A stretch of 64,000 nucleotides of DNA from Streptomyces sp. NBC_00878 (lineage in GTDB: Bacteria; Actinomycetota; Actinomycetes; Streptomycetales; Streptomycetaceae): assembly GCF_026341515.1 (NCBI RefSeq), contig NZ_JAPEOK010000001.1, positions 7,998,001 through 8,062,000 on the forward strand. The letters are read 5' to 3'. This document shows positions 26,136 through 34,026 of this stretch, one piece after another; the first letter of the stretch is position 1, and every line of letters begins with the position of its first letter. A program made the translations under genes and the position numbers. A model generated the notes under the pieces. The model made no database searches and was not told the origin of the DNA. It saw only the letters and a list, made by a program, of their open reading frames with translations.

Positions 26136-26230
26136 CCGAGTCCCGATCCGTGGCGGCGGGGAAGGTGACCGAGTCCCGGTCCGTGGCCGCGGGGAAGGTG
26201 ACCGAGTCCCGATCCGTGGCGGCGGAGACA
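26132..26230. repeat. Three tandem 33-base repeats at the 3' end of the ArsA-like gene
   Basis: Units at 26132-26164, 26165-26197 and 26198-26230, each starting GTGACCGAGTCCC and differing at two to four bases. The last about 30 bases of the coding sequence resemble a diverged further copy, so the array looks like an expansion of the gene end. In one frame it would encode 11-residue units (VTESRSVAAGK), but no start is available for that frame. Confidence 0.85.
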
Positions 26231-26293
26231 GTGAACGGCATACCCCCGTTCGGGTAACGTCGAGAGACACAGAACCCATGCTTGGAGTCCGCC

Positions 26294-26773
26294 ATGAGCG
26301 ATGAGCGCCCCACGTCCGACGCCGACGCCGCGGAGGACGCGCTCGACGAGGTGCGCGCGACCGACGCCGATGCCTGGGCGAAGGCGTGCGCCGAGGACCT
26401 CGCCGCGGAGAAGGCCCGCCGCCGCAACCAGTACGGCCAGCCGCCCGGCTCGGCCGCCGAGGAACTGCGCAAACTCGTCGACAGCGTCGCCGACAAGCTG
26501 TCCGGGCTGCAGTCGCCACTGCTCGGCGCGGTCGCGGGCGGCGCCGCCCAGCAGATGGTCAACCAGGTGGTGCAGCAGGCCAAGGCCGCCGTCGAGCCCG
26601 TCATCGAGCGCAACCCCGACGTCTTCGACCACCTGGCCGCCGCCGGCTCCGAACTGCTCGCCGCGTACCGCTCCGCCGTCGAGGCTCAGGAGCGTCGCTG
26701 GACCACCCGAGACACCGCCCCGAACCCCCGCGACGAGGGCACCGGTCCCGGTGAACACATCGACCTCGACTGA
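26294..26773 (+). CDS. DUF5304-type hypothetical protein, upstream of glkA
   Basis: 159 residues, soluble and mostly helical, with an acidic N-terminus (DADAAEDALDEVRATDADAW), a basic RRR patch near 45 and a Gly/Ala/Gln-rich central helix (GAVAGGAAQQMVNQVVQQA). I recognise it only as the conserved streptomycete protein encoded before glucokinase. ATG 26294 has a GGAG ribosome site eight bases upstream; an in-frame ATG at 26282 lacks one. The gap to glkA is 53 bases, so co-transcription is likely. Function unknown. Confidence 0.82.
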   Translation: MSDERPTSDADAAEDALDEVRATDADAWAKACAEDLAAEKARRRNQYGQPPGSAAEELRKLVDSVADKLSGLQSPLLGAVAGGAAQQMVNQVVQQAKAAVEPVIERNPDVFDHLAAAGSELLAAYRSAVEAQERRWTTRDTAPNPRDEGTGPGEHIDLD

Positions 26774-26826
26774 AGCCGCTCGGGTACGGTTGGCCGTAGC
26801 GGGGCTCGACCGAAACTGAGGGATTC

Positions 26827-27780
26827 ATGGGACTCACCATCGGCGTCGATATCGGCGGCACGAAGATCGCGGCCGGCGTGGTCGACGAGGAAGGCAACAT
26901 CCTCTCGACCTTCAAGGTGCCGACTCCGACGACGCCGCAGGCCATCGTGGACGCGATCGCCGCGGCCGTAGAGGGCGCCCGGGCGGGGCACGAGATCGTC
27001 GGCGTGGGCATCGGTGCCGCCGGGTACGTCAACCGCCAGCGCTCGACGGTCTATTTCGCGCCGAACATCGACTGGCGGCAGGAGCCCCTGAAGGACGAGG
27101 TGGAGGCCCGCGTGGGCCTGCCGGTCGTCGTCGAGAACGACGCGAACGCGGCGGCGTGGGGCGAGTACAAGTTCGGCGCGGGCAAGGGCCACCGCAACGT
27201 CATCTGCATCACGCTGGGCACCGGCCTCGGCGGCGGCATCATCATCGGCAACAAGCTGCGCCGCGGACACTTCGGCGTGGCCGCCGAGTTCGGCCACATC
27301 CGGATGGTCCCGGACGGCCTGCTGTGCGGCTGCGGCTCCCAGGGCTGCTGGGAGCAGTACGCGTCCGGCCGCGCCCTCGTCAGATACGCGAAGCAGCGCG
27401 CCAACGCGACCCCCGAGAACGCGGAGATCCTGCTGTCGCTCGGCGACGGCTCCCCCGACGGCATAGAGGGCAAGCACATCTCGATGGCCGCGCGCCAGGG
27501 CGACCCGGTGGCCGTCGACTCCTATCGTGAGCTGGCCCGCTGGGCCGGCGCCGGTCTGGCCGACCTGGCCTCGCTCTTCGACCCCTCCGCGTTCATCGTC
27601 GGCGGCGGCCTCTCGGACGAGGGCGAGCTGGTCCTCGACCCGATCCGCAAGTCGTACAAGCGCTGGCTCGTGGGCGGCAACTGGCGCCCGGTCGCGGAGG
27701 TCATCGCCGCGCAGCTGGGGAACGAGGCGGGGCTGGTGGGCGCGGCCGACCTGGCTCGCGAGCCCGACCCGATCATGTAG
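26827..27780 (+). CDS. glkA: Glucokinase (ROK family)
   Basis: 317-residue ATP-dependent glucokinase, which in Streptomyces also mediates glucose repression. GVDIGGTKIAAGVVDEEG is the N-terminal phosphate-binding motif; VVENDANAAAWGEYKFGAG holds the catalytic Asp; ITLGTGLGGGIIIGNKL follows. The ROK zinc-binding signature is CGCGSQGCWEQYASG, preceded by EFGHI, whose His is the fourth ligand. Length is exactly that of S. coelicolor GlkA as remembered. A terminator follows directly. Confidence 0.96.
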   Translation: MGLTIGVDIGGTKIAAGVVDEEGNILSTFKVPTPTTPQAIVDAIAAAVEGARAGHEIVGVGIGAAGYVNRQRSTVYFAPNIDWRQEPLKDEVEARVGLPVVVENDANAAAWGEYKFGAGKGHRNVICITLGTGLGGGIIIGNKLRRGHFGVAAEFGHIRMVPDGLLCGCGSQGCWEQYASGRALVRYAKQRANATPENAEILLSLGDGSPDGIEGKHISMAARQGDPVAVDSYRELARWAGAGLADLASLFDPSAFIVGGGLSDEGELVLDPIRKSYKRWLVGGNWRPVAEVIAAQLGNEAGLVGAADLAREPDPIM

Positions 27781-27798
27781 TGCACCCAGCCCATGACT

Positions 27799-27832
27799 GC
27801 CCGCCTTTCCCTCCGGGGGGCGGGCGGTTTTG
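27799..27832 (+). terminator. Terminator after glkA
   Basis: GCCCGCC (27799-27805) pairs with GGCGGGC (27819-27825) and is followed by GGTTTTGTTT. Confidence 0.85.
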
Positions 27833-27862
27833 TTTCCGGGGGGTGTGGGCTGTCTGCGGGGG

Positions 27863-28235
27863 CGTGGGGGCTGGTCGCGCAGTTCCCCGCGCCCCTTAAA
27901 AGCGGGGGCTAGGCCCTATCGTCAAATTCCCGTCGTCGCCCGGAGGGCGGCCTCGCGGCGTCAGGTGCGTGCTCTGGGGGTCCCCCCGGCCGGAGGCTGG
28001 GGGAGTGCCGGGCACAGGCCCTCGTACTGGACGTACGTGGGTCTGTGCCCGGTGCGGCGAGTGGGGGCACCTCCCACGCCCTTAAGGCAGTGGGGGAGCG
28101 TGCATGGCGTCGCGAGGCAGACGGGAATTTGACGACAGGGCCTAGCGCCCCCAAAGACAGCGGGCAGGGGCGCACCCCCGGCTTTTTGTCTTTAGGGGCG
28201 CGGGGAACTGCGCGACAAGCCCCCACCGGCCCGCG
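27863..28235. repeat. Large family A palindrome interrupted by a MITE
   Basis: The left arm at 27863-27908 contains GGGCTGGTCGCGCAGTTCCC then CGCGCCCCTTAAAAGCGGGG. The right arm at 28146-28235 contains TCTTTAGGGGCGCGGGGAAC then TGCGCGACAAGCCCCCAC, the inverse. Removing the 229 bp insertion plus one CTAG restores a continuous repeat of the type at 20991-21130. The remainder of the 499-base glkA/EEP gap holds nothing else I can support. Confidence 0.8.
27913..28141. mobile_element. 229 bp MITE with 22 bp terminal inverted repeats and CTAG duplication
   Basis: The ends are GCCCTATCGTCAAATTCCCG and, inverted, GCCCTGTCGTCAAATTCCCG; they agree over 22 bases with one mismatch. Identical CTAG tetranucleotides flank both ends (27909-27912 and 28142-28145), consistent with target duplication by an IS5-family transposase (CTAG/YTAR preference is known for that family). 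There is no coding capacity inside. The interior contains a GGGGGTCCCCCC palindrome and a TGCCGGGCACAG/CTGTGCCCGGTGC inverted repeat. It was probably moved by a transposase encoded elsewhere. Confidence 0.82.
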
Positions 28236-28279
28236 GTAATGCAACGACCCGACACCCCCCGCCCGATATCTTGATCGAC

Positions 28280-29056
28280 ATGCCGACCAGCCCTTCCGCC
28301 AGTCCGCTACCAGCGCCCCGTACGGAACCCGACGGCTCGGCCGTCATCCGGGTCCTCAGCTACAACATCCGCTCCATGCGAGACGACACCACCGCACTCG
28401 CCCGAGTGATCACGGCCTGCGACCCGGACCTCGTCCTGGTCCAGGAAGCCCCCCGTTTCTTCCGCTGGCGCAAGAAACTGGCCCGCCTCGCGGCCGCCTC
28501 CGGCCAGGTGATCCTCTCCGGCGGCGCCACCGCATCGGGCCCCGCCCTCCTCTGCTCCCTGCGGGCCACGGTCGAACGGACCGAGGACGTACTCCTCCCC
28601 CTCACCCCGGGCCTGCACAGACGTGGCTTCGCCACAGCCGTCGTCCGGTTCGGCGGAGCCGCCCGCCTCGGCGTACTCAGCTGTCATCTCTCCCTCCAGA
28701 AGGACGAGCGCCTCGCGCAGGGCGGCATGCTGCTGGATCGCCTCGCCGCCCTGGGCACCCGGTACGCCGTCGTGGGCGGCGACCTCAACGAACGCCCGAA
28801 GGGCCGTACCTTCGGACGCCTCGCCGCAGAGCTCCAGGACTGCTGGACGGTGGCCCCCTGGGGCGCGGAGTACACCTCGACGCCCACCGACCCCCACCAG
28901 CGCATCGATGCGCTCTTCGCCACGGAGGGCGTGGAGGTCCTGGGCTGCGGCGTACCGCTCGGCCACCCCGGGGTGACGGTGGCAGACCTGCGGGCAGCCA
29001 CCGACCACCTGCCGGTCCTGGCGGCCCTCCGGGTGCCCGCTTCCCACCGGCCGTAG
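28280..29056 (+). CDS. Endonuclease/exonuclease/phosphatase family protein
   Basis: 258-residue EEP-fold hydrolase, a group that includes DNase I, exonuclease III and inositol/sphingomyelin phosphodiesterases. Motifs in order: VLSYNIRSMRDD (Asn metal site), DLVLVQEAPRFFRW (catalytic Glu), the CHLSL histidine segment, VVGGDLNERPKG (Asp/Asn pair) and ATDHLPVLAALR (terminal Asp-His). There is no signal peptide, so it acts in the cytoplasm. ATG 28280 is preferred to the TTG at 28271. The substrate cannot be told from sequence. It ends at a bidirectional terminator shared with the convergent gene. Confidence 0.9.
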   Translation: MPTSPSASPLPAPRTEPDGSAVIRVLSYNIRSMRDDTTALARVITACDPDLVLVQEAPRFFRWRKKLARLAAASGQVILSGGATASGPALLCSLRATVERTEDVLLPLTPGLHRRGFATAVVRFGGAARLGVLSCHLSLQKDERLAQGGMLLDRLAALGTRYAVVGGDLNERPKGRTFGRLAAELQDCWTVAPWGAEYTSTPTDPHQRIDALFATEGVEVLGCGVPLGHPGVTVADLRAATDHLPVLAALRVPASHRP

Positions 29057-29097
29057 GCGGTCAAGGGCGGTCATGGGTGGCCATGGGTGGCCATGGG

Positions 29098-29134
29098 CGA
29101 GGGCCCGCTCGGAGTGTCTCCGGACGGGCCCTCG
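29098..29134. terminator. Bidirectional terminator between convergent genes
   Basis: CGAGGGCCCG (29098-29107) pairs perfectly with CGGGCCCTCG (29125-29134). The preceding bases carry a GGGTGGCCAT direct repeat. Confidence 0.75.
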
Positions 29135-29162
29135 TACCTCATACGCCTGAGAAGAACAGCCC

Positions 29163-29897
29163 TCAGACCACCGCGCCGCGCCCCGGGTCGTCCTCGTCCT
29201 CGTCGTCTCCGCGCATCCGCCCGACCAGCGTGGCGAAGCCGCCGAGGAAGCCGCCGATGCCGAGGGTGGCGAGCCACCAGGTCATGTCCCAGCCGAGCAG
29301 TACGGCGAGGAGGAGCAGGATGGGCCCGCCGATCACGGCCAGCCAGGCGAACTTGGCCGTCGCGTCCGCGGCGGGCAGCGGGGGAGGCTCGGGCGGCACG
29401 AAGTGGCCCTCGTCGTCCTCGTCGAAGTCCTCCTCGACCGGTTCGGGCATCGCGTAGTCCCGTGGGCCCGCGACGCCGGGTGCGAAGGCGATCGAACTGC
29501 CGAGCGGCTTCTCGGCGGGGGGCTCGCCCTCCGCGTCGGAGCCAGTGGAGTCGGCGGAACCAGTGGAGTCCGTGGCCTCCGCGGACTCCGTGGCGTCCGT
29601 ACCGCCTTTCGTGTCCTTGGAATCCTTGGAGCCCCTGGAACCCTTGGAGTCCCTGGGGCTTCTGGCGGTCTTCGTGCCGGAGTCACCCGTGTCGTCCGAG
29701 TCGTTCGTCTCGGGCTCCAGGAGTGCCAGGTCCTCGATCGACTTGAAGGGTTTGGCGCCGGGCGGGTCGGGCGGTTCCTCGCCGTACCCCGCGACGATCG
29801 CGTCCCACGCCGCGGCCTCGTCGAACGACGGGCCCTGCTCCTCGCCGGACGGCGCGTCCTTCTCCTCGGGCTCGCGGTCCGCGTCGTGCTCAGCCAC
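29163..29897 (-). CDS. Acidic membrane protein with disordered N-terminal region
   Basis: 244 residues. The first about 150 are acidic and low complexity, with Ser/Asp/Lys/Gly repeats such as DSKGSRGSKDSKDTKGG and several TDSTGS-like units. Two C-terminal hydrophobic helices follow (FAWLAVIGGPILLLLAVLLG and WWLATLGIGGFLGGFATLVG), then a short acidic tail. The GTG start at 29897 has AAGGGA upstream and overlaps the end of the alpha/beta hydrolase gene by 8 bases, so the two are coupled; upstream in-frame codons lie inside that gene. Topology suggests a long cytoplasmic tail on a helical hairpin. Function not recognised. Confidence 0.8.
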   Translation of the reverse strand: MAEHDADREPEEKDAPSGEEQGPSFDEAAAWDAIVAGYGEEPPDPPGAKPFKSIEDLALLEPETNDSDDTGDSGTKTARSPRDSKGSRGSKDSKDTKGGTDATESAEATDSTGSADSTGSDAEGEPPAEKPLGSSIAFAPGVAGPRDYAMPEPVEEDFDEDDEGHFVPPEPPPLPAADATAKFAWLAVIGGPILLLLAVLLGWDMTWWLATLGIGGFLGGFATLVGRMRGDDEDEDDPGRGAVV

Positions 29898-30699
29898 CAG
29901 TGGCCGTCCCTTCCTGCTGACCCACCTGACCCGCGCCGGTCTCCTTGCCGGCGCCGGGTGCGAGCCGGGAGACGAAGGCGAAGCTCTCCTCGAAGATCCG
30001 GTCCGCGTCGTGGTCCAACGTCGCGACGTGGTAGCTCTGTTCCAGGAGTATCTCCGTGACATCGGTGGACGACACCCGGCTGAGGATGCGGGCTGAGTCG
30101 GCGGGCGGCACGACATGGTCCTGCGGGCTGTGCAGGAGCAGCATCGGCTGCGTCACCTGCGGGAGCTCGCCGTCGACCAGCCGGTAGAAGTTGCGCATCG
30201 AGTGAGCCGCGTGCAGGGGCACCTTGTCGTAGCCGATCTCGATACCGCCGTCCTTGGCGATGTCGCTGGTGATGCCCTTCACCGTCCTGACGAAGTGACG
30301 GATCACCGGGAGGGCGTACGCCGCCAGGCCGTGCACCTTGTTCGCCGGGTTGACGACCACGATGCCGCTGATCTCGTCGCCGTGCTTCGCGGCGAGCCGC
30401 AGTGCGAGGGCGCCGCCCATGGAGAGGCCGAATACGAAGACCTGGGAGCAGCGCTCACGCAGGGCGCGCAGCTCACGGTCCACCTCCGCGTACCAATCCT
30501 GCCAGCCGGTGAGCTGCATGTCCTCCCAGCGCGTGCCGTGCCCGGGGAGCAGGGGCAGCGCGACGGTCAGACCGCGCTCGGCGAGATACTCCGCCCAAGG
30601 GCGCAGCGACTGCGGGGAACCGGTGAACCCGTGGCAGAGAAGAACGCCGACCTCTCCGCCCTCGTGGCGGAACGGCTCGGCTCCAGGCAGGACCGGCAC
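29890..30699 (-). CDS. Alpha/beta hydrolase (carboxylesterase / monoacylglycerol-lipase-like)
   Basis: 269-residue cytosolic hydrolase. VLLCHGFTGSPQSLRPWAEY is the oxyanion-hole HG motif; VFGLSMGGALALRLA holds nucleophile Ser. LLHSPQDHVVPP supplies the Asp, and SYHVATLDHD supplies the catalytic His. The pattern is that of the EstD/Est30-type carboxylesterases acting on short acyl esters. GTG 30699 has AAGGAG at the right distance. Its neighbour upstream on the other strand is PlsC, which hints at glycerolipid turnover, but this is inference. Confidence 0.9.
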   Translation of the reverse strand: MPVLPGAEPFRHEGGEVGVLLCHGFTGSPQSLRPWAEYLAERGLTVALPLLPGHGTRWEDMQLTGWQDWYAEVDRELRALRERCSQVFVFGLSMGGALALRLAAKHGDEISGIVVVNPANKVHGLAAYALPVIRHFVRTVKGITSDIAKDGGIEIGYDKVPLHAAHSMRNFYRLVDGELPQVTQPMLLLHSPQDHVVPPADSARILSRVSSTDVTEILLEQSYHVATLDHDADRIFEESFAFVSRLAPGAGKETGAGQVGQQEGTATGG

Positions 30700-30713
30700 C
30701 TTCGGTCTCCTTG

Positions 30714-30850
30714 TTCATTGAAGAGGTTCATTGAAGAGGGACGGTTCATGGATGAAAGACGCTCTGGGATGAAGGGACTGCTCATGAAGCGGGAAGAACG
30801 ACTGCTCATGAAGAGGGACGGCTGTTCATCGAGAACTGTTCATTCGTGAG
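30714..30850. repeat. Cluster of short TTCATTGA-type direct repeats
   Basis: TTCATTGAAGAGG occurs twice in tandem (about 30714-30741). Related units follow: TTCATGGATGAAAG, CTCATGAAGCGGGA, CTCATGAAGAGGGACGGC, TTCATCGAGAA and TTCATTCGTGAGAG, to about 30850. They lie in the 301-base divergent gap between the hydrolase and plsC and are less GC-rich than the flanks. The remaining 150 bases hold the plsC promoter region, with no other gene. Confidence 0.7.
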
Positions 30851-31000
30851 AGCTGTTCGGCCCGGGGCGACGCGACGATCACCCCGAAGCTTCGAGGCGT
30901 ACTTCACCGTACGCGACCGCACTGACACCGACCAGGGCCGTCGGGTCCTTTGACGGTGCTCCGGGTTAAGGTCTGACCGAGAGGCACAGGAGGCACGCAG

Positions 31001-31828
31001 TTGATCTACGGCGCATTGAAGGTTTCCGTCGGAGTGCCTCTGAAGCTTGCTTTCCGACCCTGGGTGGAAGGCCTCGAGAACATTCCCGCCGAGGGCCCGG
31101 CCATCCTGGCGAGCAATCACCTGTCGTTCTCGGACTCTTTCTTCCTGCCCGCGGTCCTGGACCGCAAGGTCACGTTCATCGCGAAGGCCGAGTACTTCAC
31201 GACCCCCGGCTTCAAGGGCCGGATGACGGCCGCCTTCTTCAAGAGCGTCGGCCAGCTGCCGGTGGACCGTTCCGGAGCGCGCGGCGCGGGCGAGGCGGCC
31301 ATCAAGAGCGGCATGGGGGTCATGGAGCGCGGCGAGCTGTTCGGCATCTACCCCGAGGGCACACGGTCGCCGGACGGCCGCCTCTACCGGGGCAGGCCCG
31401 GCGGCCTCGCGCGCCTGGCGCTCGCCTCCGGAGCGCCCGTCATCCCGATCGCCATGATCGACACCGAGAAGATCCAGCCGCCGGGGAAGGTGATGCCCAA
31501 GCTGATGCGCCCGGGCATCCGCATCGGCGGGCCGCTGGACTTCAGCCGCTACAACGGCATGGAGCACGACCGCTTCGTCCTGCGCGCGCTGACCGACGAG
31601 GTCATGTACGAGATCATGAAGCTCTCCGGACAGGAGTACGTCGACATCTACGCGACGGCCGCCAAGCGGCAGATCGCGGACGAGGCGAAGGCACAGAAGC
31701 AGGCGCAGAAGGAAGCCCAGAAGGAATCTCAGCAAGAGACCCAGAGGGAAGCCCAGAAGGAAGCCGGGCAGGCGCAGGAGCGGACCGACGCGGACGAGAC
31801 GGGCGAGACGGATCGGTCCAACTCCTAG
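31001..31828 (+). CDS. plsC: 1-acyl-sn-glycerol-3-phosphate acyltransferase
   Basis: 275-residue membrane-associated PlsC-type enzyme that acylates lysophosphatidic acid, an early phospholipid step. ASNHLSFSDSFF is the NHx4D catalytic motif and GIYPEGTRSPDGRLYRG is the substrate-binding EGTR motif. VIPIAMIDTEKI follows as usual. The unusual TTG start is backed by a perfect AGGAGG eight bases upstream. The C-terminal 45 residues are a Lys/Gln/Glu repeat (KAQKQAQKEAQKESQQE), probably a helical tail not part of the enzyme core. It is followed by the two-component genes. Confidence 0.9.
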   Translation: MIYGALKVSVGVPLKLAFRPWVEGLENIPAEGPAILASNHLSFSDSFFLPAVLDRKVTFIAKAEYFTTPGFKGRMTAAFFKSVGQLPVDRSGARGAGEAAIKSGMGVMERGELFGIYPEGTRSPDGRLYRGRPGGLARLALASGAPVIPIAMIDTEKIQPPGKVMPKLMRPGIRIGGPLDFSRYNGMEHDRFVLRALTDEVMYEIMKLSGQEYVDIYATAAKRQIADEAKAQKQAQKEAQKESQQETQREAQKEAGQAQERTDADETGETDRSNS

Positions 31829-31860
31829 ACGAGTCGGCGGGGGATGGGGTAGTGGGGGAC

Positions 31861-33126
31861 ATGGCCAAGCGCGAGAGAGTCATGAGGATGTCGGTCGAGC
31901 AGCCCCTGTGGCGTGCGCTCACCGCGTACCGGGTCCTGACCATGTTCTATGCGATCGGCCTCTTCGCCACGCACTACGGCGACTTCATCCGCCCCGAAGT
32001 GGCCATCGGCTACTACCTGGTGCTCATCGCGTGGACCTTCGCCACCCTGCCCAGGATCGCGAACGCGGCGAGCTGCACCAAGCGCTTCCTCGCCGTCGAC
32101 CTGACCATCGCGCTCGCCGGCATCCTGCTCACGCCGATCGCGGACTCCCACGACCGGATCGTGGGCGGTGGCCCGACCCTCCCGTCGATATGGACCGCGG
32201 GTTCCGTGCTGGCGTTCGCGATCAAGGGCGGCTGGCGCTGGGCGGCCTTCGCCTCGGCGCTCGTCGGCGTCGCCAACGTCGTCCAGCGCGGCGCGTTCAG
32301 CCAGGACACCCTCCACAACGTGCTGCTCGTCTGGGTCGCCTCCATCGCCATCGGATACGTCGTCGAGGTCGCCCGCGCCTCTGAGCGCACCCTCGCCCGC
32401 GCCCTGGAGATCGAGGCCACGACACGCGAGCGGGAACGGCTCGCCCGCGACATCCACGACGGCGTCCTCCAGGTGCTGGCCATGGTGCAGCGCCGCGGTT
32501 CCGCACTCGGCGGCGACGCCGCGGACCTGGGCCGCCTCGCGGGCGAGCAGGAGGTGGCGCTGCGCACGCTGGTCTCGGCCGGGCTCGTACCGGTGTCACG
32601 TGTGTCGGAGGACGAGGCCGAGGGCGCCCTGGTGCGCGCGGTGGACGAGCCGGACCCGGACGACGGCTCCGGCGGCCCCTGCGATCTGCGCTCGCTGCTC
32701 GCCCCGTACGCCACCGCGCAGGTGACCTTCTCCGCGCCGGGCACCCCGGTGCCGCTCGCCCCGGCCGCCGCGAAGGAGCTGGCCGCCGCCGTCGGGGCCG
32801 CCCTCGACAATGTCCACCGGCACGCGGGCGCGGACGCCCGCGCGTGGATCCTGGTCGAGGACGAGCCGGACGAGGTGATCGTGACCGTACGGGACGACGG
32901 TCCCGGCATCCCCGAGGGGCGGCTCGCCCAGGCCGAGGGGGAGGGGCGCCTCGGCGTGGCCCTGTCGATCCGTGGACGGCTGCGTGAGATCGGCGGCACG
33001 GCCGAGCTGATCTCGGTGCCCGGCCAGGGCACCGAGGTCGAACTGAAGGTCCCGAAGACGGACATGACGAACGTGACGAGCGCGAAGGACCCGAAGGGTC
33101 CACGGGGGAAGGCGGAGCGGCGATGA
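31861..33126 (+). CDS. Sensor histidine kinase, HisKA_3 type, with MacS-like membrane domain
   Basis: 421 residues. The N-terminal domain has about five hydrophobic helices (residues 18-165) and only short loops, so it likely senses a membrane signal. The dimerisation helix has ERERLARDIHDGVLQVLAM with phospho-acceptor His199. The ATPase domain carries ALDNVHRHAG (N box), VRDDGPGIPEGRL (G1) and GRLGVALSIRGRLREIGG (G2). ATG 31861 is chosen; GTG 31852 and ATG 31882 are alternatives. The stop overlaps a small ORF (33123) that in turn overlaps the response regulator start, so a single transcript is expected. Confidence 0.92.
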   Translation: MAKRERVMRMSVEQPLWRALTAYRVLTMFYAIGLFATHYGDFIRPEVAIGYYLVLIAWTFATLPRIANAASCTKRFLAVDLTIALAGILLTPIADSHDRIVGGGPTLPSIWTAGSVLAFAIKGGWRWAAFASALVGVANVVQRGAFSQDTLHNVLLVWVASIAIGYVVEVARASERTLARALEIEATTRERERLARDIHDGVLQVLAMVQRRGSALGGDAADLGRLAGEQEVALRTLVSAGLVPVSRVSEDEAEGALVRAVDEPDPDDGSGGPCDLRSLLAPYATAQVTFSAPGTPVPLAPAAAKELAAAVGAALDNVHRHAGADARAWILVEDEPDEVIVTVRDDGPGIPEGRLAQAEGEGRLGVALSIRGRLREIGGTAELISVPGQGTEVELKVPKTDMTNVTSAKDPKGPRGKAERR

Positions 33127-33212
33127 CAAGGACGACGGGAAAGCCGACAGGAAAGCCGACGGGGAAGACCACGGAGGCCATGGCGAAGGCAGGGCAGGCC
33201 GGCGATGAGTGA
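33123..33212 (+). CDS. Possible 29-residue coupling peptide between kinase and regulator
   Basis: The ATG overlaps the histidine kinase stop (ATGA), and its own TGA overlaps the first codons of the response regulator (ATGAGTGA). The product would be MTRTTGKPTGKPTGKTTEAM followed by nine more residues: basic, with a GKPT repeat. A GGAG lies 5 to 8 bases upstream. It may be a real small protein, a translational relay keeping the regulator coupled to the kinase, or chance. It is too short to judge by codon use. Confidence 0.35.
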   Translation: MTRTTGKPTGKPTGKTTEAMAKAGQAGDE

Positions 33213-33882
33213 CGGAAAGGGCCCGATCAAGGTCATGGTGGTCGACGATCACCCCATGTGGCGCGACGCGGTCGCCCGTGACCTGGCCGAGTCCGGGTTC
33301 GACGTGGTCGCCACGGCGGGCGACGGCGAGCAGGCGGTGCGCCGTGCGCAGGCCGTCGCCCCCGACGTTCTCGTCCTCGACCTGAACCTGCCGGCCAAGC
33401 CCGGTGTGCAGGTCTGCAAGGAGCTGGTCGGGGCCAATCCCGCCCTGCGCGTCCTGGTCCTCTCCGCGAGCGGCGAGCACGCGGACGTGCTGGAGGCGGT
33501 CAAGTCCGGGGCCACCGGCTATCTGCTCAAGTCGGCGTCCACGGAGGAACTGATCGACGCGGTGCGCCGCACGGCCGTCGGCGACCCCGTCTTCACGCCC
33601 GGGCTCGCGGGCCTGGTCCTCGGCGAGTACCGCAGACTCGCCTCCGACCCCGGGCCCGCCACGGGCAGCGACGAGCCCAGGGCCCCGCAGCTCACCGACC
33701 GTGAGACCGAGGTACTCCGGCTGGTCGCCAAGGGCCTGAGCTACAAGCAGATCGCCGAGCGCCTGGTGATCTCCCACCGCACGGTCCAGAACCACGTGCA
33801 GAACACCCTGGGCAAGCTCCAGCTCCACAACCGCGTGGAGCTGGTGCGCTATGCCATAGAGCGGGGCCTCGACGACGCGTAA
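33205..33882 (+). CDS. LuxR/NarL-family response regulator
   Basis: 225 residues. The receiver domain has the acidic pair in VMVVDDHPMW, phospho-acceptor Asp59 in VLVLDLNLPAKPGV, the switch Ser/Thr in VLVLSASGE and Lys in GYLLKSAS. The C-terminal LuxR-type helix-turn-helix is LTDRETEVLRLVAKGLSYKQ followed by IAERLVISHRTVQNHVQNTL. It is the partner of the upstream kinase. No target site is identified; the immediately downstream gene is pfkA, about 145 bases on, with its own promoter region. Confidence 0.94.
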   Translation: MSDGKGPIKVMVVDDHPMWRDAVARDLAESGFDVVATAGDGEQAVRRAQAVAPDVLVLDLNLPAKPGVQVCKELVGANPALRVLVLSASGEHADVLEAVKSGATGYLLKSASTEELIDAVRRTAVGDPVFTPGLAGLVLGEYRRLASDPGPATGSDEPRAPQLTDRETEVLRLVAKGLSYKQIAERLVISHRTVQNHVQNTLGKLQLHNRVELVRYAIERGLDDA

Positions 33883-33966
33883 ACCGTCCGTGTCCCACCA
33901 ACGAGTGAAGACGCGTGATCAACACGCGCACAATTCACCGGAATTGACCTTCCGCCCCCTGCTGAA

Positions 33967-33980
33967 GTGACCTGGATCAC
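33967..33980. promoter_or_regulatory. CRP/FNR-like palindrome upstream of pfkA
   Basis: GTGACCTGGATCAC has the GTGA-N6-TCAC architecture of CRP-family sites and lies 47 bases before the pfkA start codon. Streptomyces Crp sites have been described with GTG...CAC outer bases, so Crp is a reasonable but untested candidate. Confidence 0.5.
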
Positions 33981-34026
33981 TATTAGCGTGGGTCCCATCA
34001 GCCAACCGCGGCGAAGGGACTTTTCC

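Noticed and set aside
25766..26257. Extended open frame through the 33-base array (VTESRSVAAGK repeats)
   Set aside because: It is the out-of-frame translation of the ArsA-like gene followed by the array; no ribosome site or start supports it.
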